From: Bacteroidales bacterium
Lineage (GTDB): Bacteria; Bacteroidota; Bacteroidia; Bacteroidales; UBA1402
DNA: 10,896 nucleotides
Direction of reading: 5' to 3'
Assembly: GCA_023230125.1 (NCBI GenBank)
Contig: JALNXZ010000036.1
Coordinates: 1-10,896, forward strand
Part shown: positions 6,849 to 10,896 of the stretch, piece by piece
How the letters are laid out: the number at the start of each line of letters is the position of its first letter
How positions within the stretch are numbered: the first letter of the stretch is position 1
Translations under genes and position numbers: made by a program
The notes under the pieces: model-generated
Told to the model about the DNA's origin: nothing
The model's database searches: none
The model's input: only the letters and a program-made list of their open reading frames with translations

Positions 6849-7397
6849 TCATTTCAATAAAAAATCTTTAACGATTTCTTCAGATTTTTCTTCCCCCAAA
6901 AAGAAATTGACTATTTCTAATGCAAACTTAATGGCCATTCCGGGACCTGCTGCTGTTATAACAGAACCGTCCCTTACCACACGTCTTTTAGATAGGGTGG
7001 CACCTTTTAGGTAAACTTCGTTACCTGGATAGCAGGTTGCTTCTTTTCCATCGAGAATTCCAAGTTGACCTAAAATCATGGGCGCAGCACAGATTGCAGC
7101 CAAAGGTTTACCAGCTTTTGCAAAGTTTGTCAAAGCTGCTTTTAAACCCTCATGCACATTCAGGTTTTTTGTTCCAGGTTGTCCACCAGGTAAAATAAGC
7201 ATGTCTGCTTCGTCAAAATCAATCTCCGGGTATAAGCAATCAGTCTCAATGGCAATGCTATGAGCTCCGACAACACGATGGTCGCCTGTTATTGAGACGC
7301 TTAATACGTTTAAACCAGCCCGGCGAAGAACGTCAATGGTTGTGATGGCCTCAATTTCCTCAAAACCTGGAGCTAAAAAGAGAAGAAGTTGGTTCAT
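6849..7397 (-). CDS. DJ-1/PfpI family protein
   Basis: A 182-aa cytoplasmic protein of the DJ-1/PfpI (class I glutamine amidotransferase-like) superfamily, closest in layout to DJ-1 and bacterial YajL. Visible marks are 'LAPGFEEIEA' (8-17), with Glu16 at the position of DJ-1 Glu18; 'LILPGGQPGTKNL' (67-79); the nucleophile elbow 'AAICAAP' (100-106), with Cys103 matching DJ-1 Cys106; and 'AAGPGMAIKFALEIV' near the C-terminus. Relatives are linked to oxidative and glyoxal stress, and some act as chaperones or deglycases. The activity of this copy cannot be told from sequence. It starts 53 bases after the TonB-like gene on the same strand and may be the tail of the pdxJ operon. Confidence 0.93.
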   Translation of the reverse strand: MNQLLLFLAPGFEEIEAITTIDVLRRAGLNVLSVSITGDHRVVGAHSIAIETDCLYPEIDFDEADMLILPGGQPGTKNLNVHEGLKAALTNFAKAGKPLAAICAAPMILGQLGILDGKEATCYPGNEVYLKGATLSKRRVVRDGSVITAAGPGMAIKFALEIVNFFLGEEKSEEIVKDFLLK

Positions 7398-7450
7398 GAT
7401 GGTATGCTTTTATGGATTAATCCTTACTTCAGCACGATTTCATGTCGTAC

Positions 7451-8191
7451 CTATTTCAATCTAAAGCGGTAGGTGATCGTTCCGCTTTGTACCTGATTTC
7501 CTTCAATGACATTAAAACGAGCCTGTTTAGCAGCACTAAGAGCAGCACTCCTTAATGTGGAATTGTCTGTATTTGTTCCCTTCAATGCAACAGAGGAAGC
7601 TGTGACGATGCCCTTTGGATTGACAATAATCTGAATAACAACGATTCCTTCTTCCTGAATGGAATATGCCGGTCTTGGCAATCCTCCTTTTACGCTCCTG
7701 CCATTTAATGAAAATTGACCAAAACCAGAACCTCCGATTGGAACGCCTTGGTCACCTGTACCTGCCAAAGATGCACCTTGACTGCTACCATTACCTGCCA
7801 TTGTCCCAAAAGCGTTGGCTGTTTGGTTTCTGATGGATGCCGCTTTTTGTTCCTGCTCTGCCTGTATCTGTCTTTCCTTGATTCTTGTCTGCTCTGCTTT
7901 CTTTTCCTCAGATAAAGATATAGAATTTTCTTGATTCTGAGTAATCATTTTTTTGTCTGCTATGGTTATCGGTTTAGGCTTAGGAAACGGGATAGCTTCA
8001 GATTCATTAGCAGCTTTTTCTGGTTCGAAAAGACCAGCTGCTTCATCGATATTCCCAAAATTGACCAGTAAACCTTCCTCTGCTATGGATTCTTTTTTTT
8101 CGAATCCAAAAAGCATCAGGTATATAATCAACAGCGAATGGATTAATACCGTACCTGCAATTCCAAAATTTCTGCTTTTGGTTAATATCAT
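7451..8191 (-). CDS. TonB/TolA-like energy transducer of the second ExbBD system
   Basis: A 246-aa periplasm-spanning protein anchored by one N-terminal helix (about residues 9-29). The helix carries His18, comparable to the functional histidine in the TonB membrane anchor. Next come an acidic stretch, a Pro/Lys patch ('PFPKPKP', 68-74), a charged Glu/Lys/Gln segment likely to form a helix or coiled coil (about 93-125, TolA-like), and a Gly/Ser-rich linker (129-160). The C-terminal TonB-type domain is introduced by 'SLNGRSVKGGLPRPAYSIQE' (161-180), with 'EGIVVIQIIVNPKG' after it and 'GTITYRFRLK' at the end. This subtype is common in Bacteroidota and is annotated as TonB family or TolA-like. 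It overlaps the upstream exbD by 4 bases (ATGA), so the two are translationally coupled. Whether it serves TonB-dependent receptors or a Tol-type envelope role is open. Confidence 0.88.
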   Translation of the reverse strand: MILTKSRNFGIAGTVLIHSLLIIYLMLFGFEKKESIAEEGLLVNFGNIDEAAGLFEPEKAANESEAIPFPKPKPITIADKKMITQNQENSISLSEEKKAEQTRIKERQIQAEQEQKAASIRNQTANAFGTMAGNGSSQGASLAGTGDQGVPIGGSGFGQFSLNGRSVKGGLPRPAYSIQEEGIVVIQIIVNPKGIVTASSVALKGTNTDNSTLRSAALSAAKQARFNVIEGNQVQSGTITYRFRLK

Positions 8192-8601
8192 TTTTCAGGA
8201 GGCCGGGTGGCAAGAACCAGTTTAAATTTATTTTCATTGCAAATATTCAACACGCGGACAAGCTCGCGATATGGTATGCTTTCATCGGCATACAATGCCA
8301 CGTACATATCAGGCTCTTCCAAAATTCTAGCTTGTAAAAAGGTCTCAATGCCTTCAAATGGAACTTGCTGCTCTTTCTCGTTTTCAAAAGCAACATAATA
8401 ATTGAGATGTTCGTCTATGATTACTCTTGTGAGGGGTTTGGCTGCGGTCTGTTGCTTGCTTTCCGGTAAAAGTATCTTGATGGAGTTCGGATTTACCACG
8501 GTTGATGTAATCATGAAGAACAGCAACAACAGAAAAATGATGTCAGTCATGGATGCCATACTGAAATTTGCGTCAATTTTATTTTGCCTTTTTAGAGCCA
8601 T
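8188..8601 (-). CDS. exbD: ExbD/TolR-family proton-channel subunit, short form
   Basis: A 137-aa protein of classic ExbD/TolR length. It has a basic cytoplasmic start ('MALKRQNKIDANF') and the signature 'SMASMTDIIFLLLLFFMITS' (14-33), with Asp20 as the protonatable residue. The periplasmic domain ends in 'ICNENKFKLVLATRPPEK'. It starts 7 bases after the exbB stop and its stop codon overlaps the start of the TonB-like gene. Together with those two genes it forms a complete motor-plus-transducer set. It lacks the insertions seen in the two long ExbD proteins at 37-1397. Confidence 0.95.
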   Translation of the reverse strand: MALKRQNKIDANFSMASMTDIIFLLLLFFMITSTVVNPNSIKILLPESKQQTAAKPLTRVIIDEHLNYYVAFENEKEQQVPFEGIETFLQARILEEPDMYVALYADESIPYRELVRVLNICNENKFKLVLATRPPEK

Positions 8602-8608
8602 GTCGATA

Positions 8609-9319
8609 TTATTTGGCGGGTTCGTTCAATAAATCCATAAATTCCATCGTTTTGGCTTCCATATTGTTAACGATTTTTCCTACACGTGTAACCAAATAGT
8701 TATAAGCAAAGAAAGCGCAAATACCCACTATCAATCCTCCAACAGTTGTAATCATGGCCGTGTATATGCCAGATGAAAGGATGGTGATGTCGACATTGTT
8801 GCCTGCATTGGCCATATCGAAGAATGCCTGTACCATACCGATTACAGTGCCTAAGAATCCAATCATTGGGGCACCACCTGCAACAGAAGCTAGAACAGAA
8901 ATACCTTTTTCCAGTTTTGCAACTTCCAAATTACCAAAGTTTTCGATGGAAACTTGTACATCGTGCATTGGACGTCCGATTCTGGATATACCCTTTTCAA
9001 TCATGCGCGATAAAGGGGTGTCTACCTGCTTGCATAACTTGACAGCAGACTCAATCTGTCCCTCATAAATGTAATCTTTGATGCGGCTCATGAAATGGGG
9101 ATCATCTTTTGATGCTGCATTTAAGGTAATTAAATGCTCAATAAAAATATATATGGCAATGATGGAGAGAATGACCAACGGAATCATTAGCCATCCACCT
9201 TTGACAGCCATATCAAAAAAGCGCATTTCATGGACCACTTCTGTGGCTTCTTCACTGACATTTGATAATACAGGAAGAGCCTCTTGAGCGGTTGATTGGA
9301 GAAGCAGGAGTAAATTCAT
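8609..9319 (-). CDS. exbB: ExbB/TolQ/MotA-family proton-channel protein
   Basis: Inner-membrane protein that forms the pentameric shell around ExbD. The 236-aa product has an N-terminal hydrophobic stretch (3-18), then three membrane helices at about 43-62, 142-166 and 183-209. The family's most conserved part is present: 'VAGGAPMIGFLGTVIGMVQAF' spans 146-166, with the Gly-Phe-Leu-Gly-Thr-Val core at 154-159. 'GIYTAMITTVGGLIVGI' in the third helix contains the Thr/Gly residues typical of ExbB/TolQ. The cytoplasmic domain lies between helices 1 and 2. The start is the ATG 16 bases after the pdxJ stop. The N-terminal extension before 'KGGWLMIPL' is also seen in relatives, though a start at Met32 cannot be excluded. 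Confidence 0.95.
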   Translation of the reverse strand: MNLLLLLQSTAQEALPVLSNVSEEATEVVHEMRFFDMAVKGGWLMIPLVILSIIAIYIFIEHLITLNAASKDDPHFMSRIKDYIYEGQIESAVKLCKQVDTPLSRMIEKGISRIGRPMHDVQVSIENFGNLEVAKLEKGISVLASVAGGAPMIGFLGTVIGMVQAFFDMANAGNNVDITILSSGIYTAMITTVGGLIVGICAFFAYNYLVTRVGKIVNNMEAKTMEFMDLLNEPAK

Positions 9320-9335
9320 AAGTTCGTCTTTTCAG

Positions 9336-10049
9336 TTATTTCAAACAATTTTTATAAGCTTGTATAGTACCCTTAAGACCGAGATATAAGGCATCTGATA
9401 TAAGAGCATGTCCAATGGACACTTCTTCCAGGAATGGAATTATTGTATGTATGTAGGCTAGATTGTTGAGATTTAGGTCGTGCCCGGCATTTACGCCAAG
9501 GCCGTTCTTACGTGCAGTGTTTGCTGCCTCCAGAAAAGGCTTGACGGCCGCTTCCGGATTATTCGGGTACATGGTGGCATATGGTTCTGTATATAGTTCT
9601 ACACGGTCAGCACCTAACTTTGCCGCATTTTCGATATCCTTGAATTCTGTATCTACAAAAATGGATGTACGTATGCCGGCATTACAGAGTTCTTCGACGA
9701 TTTCTGACAATAATTTGAAATGTTTGGAAGTATCCCATCCAGCATTGGATGTGATGGCATCGGATGCATCAGGAACTAATGTGACCTGATGAGGTTTGAC
9801 TCTCAGAACCAGATCCATAAAATTGCGGGAAGGATAGCCCTCAATATTGAATTCTGTTGTGATTAGCGGTCTTAATTGCATCACGTCACTATAACGGATA
9901 TGTCTTTCATCCGGTCTTGGATGTACCGTGATGCCTTCTGCTCCAAATGCCTCACAGTCCACAGCAACTTTGAGAACGTCTGGCGTGTTCCCTCCACGAG
10001 CATTACGCAAGGTCGCTATTTTGTTGATATTTACGCTTAGTTTTGTCAT
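9336..10049 (-). CDS. pdxJ: Pyridoxine 5'-phosphate synthase
   Basis: Catalyses the last ring-forming step of DXP-dependent vitamin B6 synthesis, joining 1-deoxyxylulose 5-phosphate and 3-amino-2-oxopropyl phosphate. I choose the ATG at 10049 (237 aa), which begins 'MTKLSVNINKIATLRNARGG' like homologues. The frame extends to a GTG at 10067, but that adds six non-conserved residues. Key residues are His43 and Arg45 in 'VHPRPDERHI', Glu70 in 'EFNIEGYP' (matching catalytic Glu72 of E. coli) and His190 in 'NAGHDLN' (matching His193). The usual 'NIDH' motif near the N-terminus reads 'NINK' (7-10), a variant I believe is general in Bacteroidota. It leads the minus-strand operon, with exbB 16 bases downstream, and diverges from nadK. 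Confidence 0.96.
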   Translation of the reverse strand: MTKLSVNINKIATLRNARGGNTPDVLKVAVDCEAFGAEGITVHPRPDERHIRYSDVMQLRPLITTEFNIEGYPSRNFMDLVLRVKPHQVTLVPDASDAITSNAGWDTSKHFKLLSEIVEELCNAGIRTSIFVDTEFKDIENAAKLGADRVELYTEPYATMYPNNPEAAVKPFLEAANTARKNGLGVNAGHDLNLNNLAYIHTIIPFLEEVSIGHALISDALYLGLKGTIQAYKNCLK

Positions 10050-10113
10050 GTCATAAAGTTTTCTCACTTTTGTATCGGCAAGTACATATTCACGATTTCT
10101 GAGAAGATCAATT

Positions 10114-10144
10114 CAAATTATCCCTTTTGACTAACCTATGCAAA
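10114..10144 (-). promoter_or_regulatory. Candidate Bacteroidota-type promoter for the pdxJ-exbB-exbD operon
   Basis: Read on the minus strand, TTTG (10144-10141) is followed after 20 bases by TAATTTG (10120-10114). This is close to the Bacteroides -33 TTTG and -7 TAnnTTTG pattern, with one base fewer inside the -7 box. Transcription would start near 10107 and give a leader of about 58 bases before the pdxJ ATG. Pattern match only. Confidence 0.35.
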
Positions 10145-10157
10145 GTTAATAGCTTTT
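10125..10157 (+). promoter_or_regulatory. Candidate Bacteroidota-type promoter for nadK
   Basis: TTTTG (10125-10129) is followed after 20 bases by TAGCTTTT (10150-10157), which differs from the Bacteroides -7 consensus TAnnTTTG only in the last base. Transcription would start near 10163, giving a leader of about 85 bases. It overlaps the candidate pdxJ promoter on the other strand, so the two divergent promoters may compete. Pattern match only. Confidence 0.35.
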
Positions 10158-10248
10158 ACCTTAGTTTCTACAATCTGGATACTGTTTTTCTGGCCTTCCA
10201 TGTTAATTCCGCTAAAAATGCGCAAATTTTTCTTTAACTAAAACATCT

Positions 10249-10896
10249 ATGAAGGTTGCAATTTTTGGAAGTCCGTTTCAGTCTGAAAAATTAAATCAGA
10301 TTTGGAGTGTATTTGATGCACTTCATCATCTTGATGCTGAAATTTATGTATGTAAGACATTTTATGATTTTCTTACATCAACACTTGTGAATCCCCCTAT
10401 GATAGATGGCATCATCGAAAGCAACGACTTTTCGGCAGATTTTGCCTTGAGTATTGGAGGGGACGGAACCTATCTTCGCACTGCGCATAGCATTGGTAAT
10501 AAAAATATTCCTATTTTGGGTATCAACACAGGACGTCTTGGCTTTCTGGCAGAAGTCGATTCCGTCGAGATTGATGCTGTTATCATGGACTTGTATAAAA
10601 GAAACTTCAGGATTACCGAATTGAGTCAGCTACATCTTTCAATCAATGGAGAGTCTTTTGATGAGTATCCTTGTGCGCTTAATGAAATTGCCATATTGAA
10701 GCGGGACCTATCCTCTATGATCAATATACATGCCTCAGTCAATGGTGAATATCTCAACGGCTATCAGGCTGATGGCTTGGTTGTTGCAACACCCACAGGA
10801 TCAACAGCATATGCAATGAGCGTTGGTGGCCCGATTATAATGCCGGCCAGCAAGACCTTATTGGTAGCTCCGGTTGCTCCCCATAATCTGACGGCC
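10249..10896 (+). CDS. nadK: NAD kinase, 3' end cut by the window
   Basis: Phosphorylates NAD to NADP with ATP in the cytoplasm. The frame is open from the ATG at 10249 to the window end: 216 residues and no stop. The start 'MKVAIFGSPFQSEK' is the Rossmann-like beginning of the family. The ATP-binding motif 'SIGGDGTYLRTAH' has GGDGT at residues 70-74. The conserved 'NE' pair is Asn145-Glu146 ('ALNEIAILKRD'), and the glycine-rich 'DGLVVATPTGSTAYAMSVGG' covers 175-194. Family members are about 290 aa, so roughly the last quarter is missing, including the C-terminal strand exchange region. It is divergent from pdxJ across a 199-base spacer. Confidence 0.96.
   Translation, partial: MKVAIFGSPFQSEKLNQIWSVFDALHHLDAEIYVCKTFYDFLTSTLVNPPMIDGIIESNDFSADFALSIGGDGTYLRTAHSIGNKNIPILGINTGRLGFLAEVDSVEIDAVIMDLYKRNFRITELSQLHLSINGESFDEYPCALNEIAILKRDLSSMINIHASVNGEYLNGYQADGLVVATPTGSTAYAMSVGGPIIMPASKTLLVAPVAPHNLTA

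Noticed and set aside
8754..9068. Open frame of 104 codons on the + strand inside exbB
   Set aside because: It is antisense to a strongly conserved membrane protein, has no family features, and is explained by the codon pattern of exbB.
10050..10067. Longer pdxJ start at a GTG (10067)
   Set aside because: It adds only six residues (MRKLYD) that are not part of the conserved family N-terminus, while the ATG at 10049 starts exactly where homologues do.

Overview
This is a chromosomal core-genome stretch from a member of the Bacteroidota, most likely the order Bacteroidales. Three things point there. The base composition is AT-rich. The TonB protein has the N-terminal cytosolic motif and the C-terminal 'MPQFPGG' motif typical of that phylum. 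A tandem pair of long ExbD proteins precedes tonB. The genus cannot be fixed from the sequence alone. No phage, insertion sequence, CRISPR array, tRNA or rRNA is visible, and no intergenic gap exceeds 300 bases.

Left half, + strand (about 1-5258): a Ton energy-transduction cluster. Two tandem ExbD-family proteins (207 and 221 aa) are followed by a GTG-started TonB. The matching ExbB would be expected just upstream, outside the window. After a hairpin that looks like a terminator or attenuator come a 65-aa two-helix membrane protein, a PstS-like substrate-binding lipoprotein with no ABC transporter beside it, and a secreted 547-aa TPR protein. A perfect 24-bp bidirectional terminator closes this cluster and also ends the convergent minus-strand genes.

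Right half, - strand (10049 down to 5338): pdxJ, exbB, a short canonical exbD (137 aa) and a TonB/TolA-like energy transducer are packed with gaps of 16 and 7 bases and one 4-base overlap, which indicates one operon. A DJ-1/PfpI family protein follows 53 bases later, and enolase after a 236-base gap. At the right edge, nadK diverges from pdxJ and is cut by the window end.

How it fits together: the window holds two distinct inner-membrane proton-channel and TonB-type transducer modules, transcribed towards each other. The right one travels with vitamin B6 biosynthesis (PdxJ). The left one carries envelope accessory proteins (small membrane protein, PstS-like lipoprotein, TPR protein) that are plausible but unproven helpers of outer-membrane transport. 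Enolase, NAD kinase and the DJ-1-like protein are housekeeping or stress functions. The least understood part is the accessory set at 2324-5258. The rest is ordinary for the phylum.
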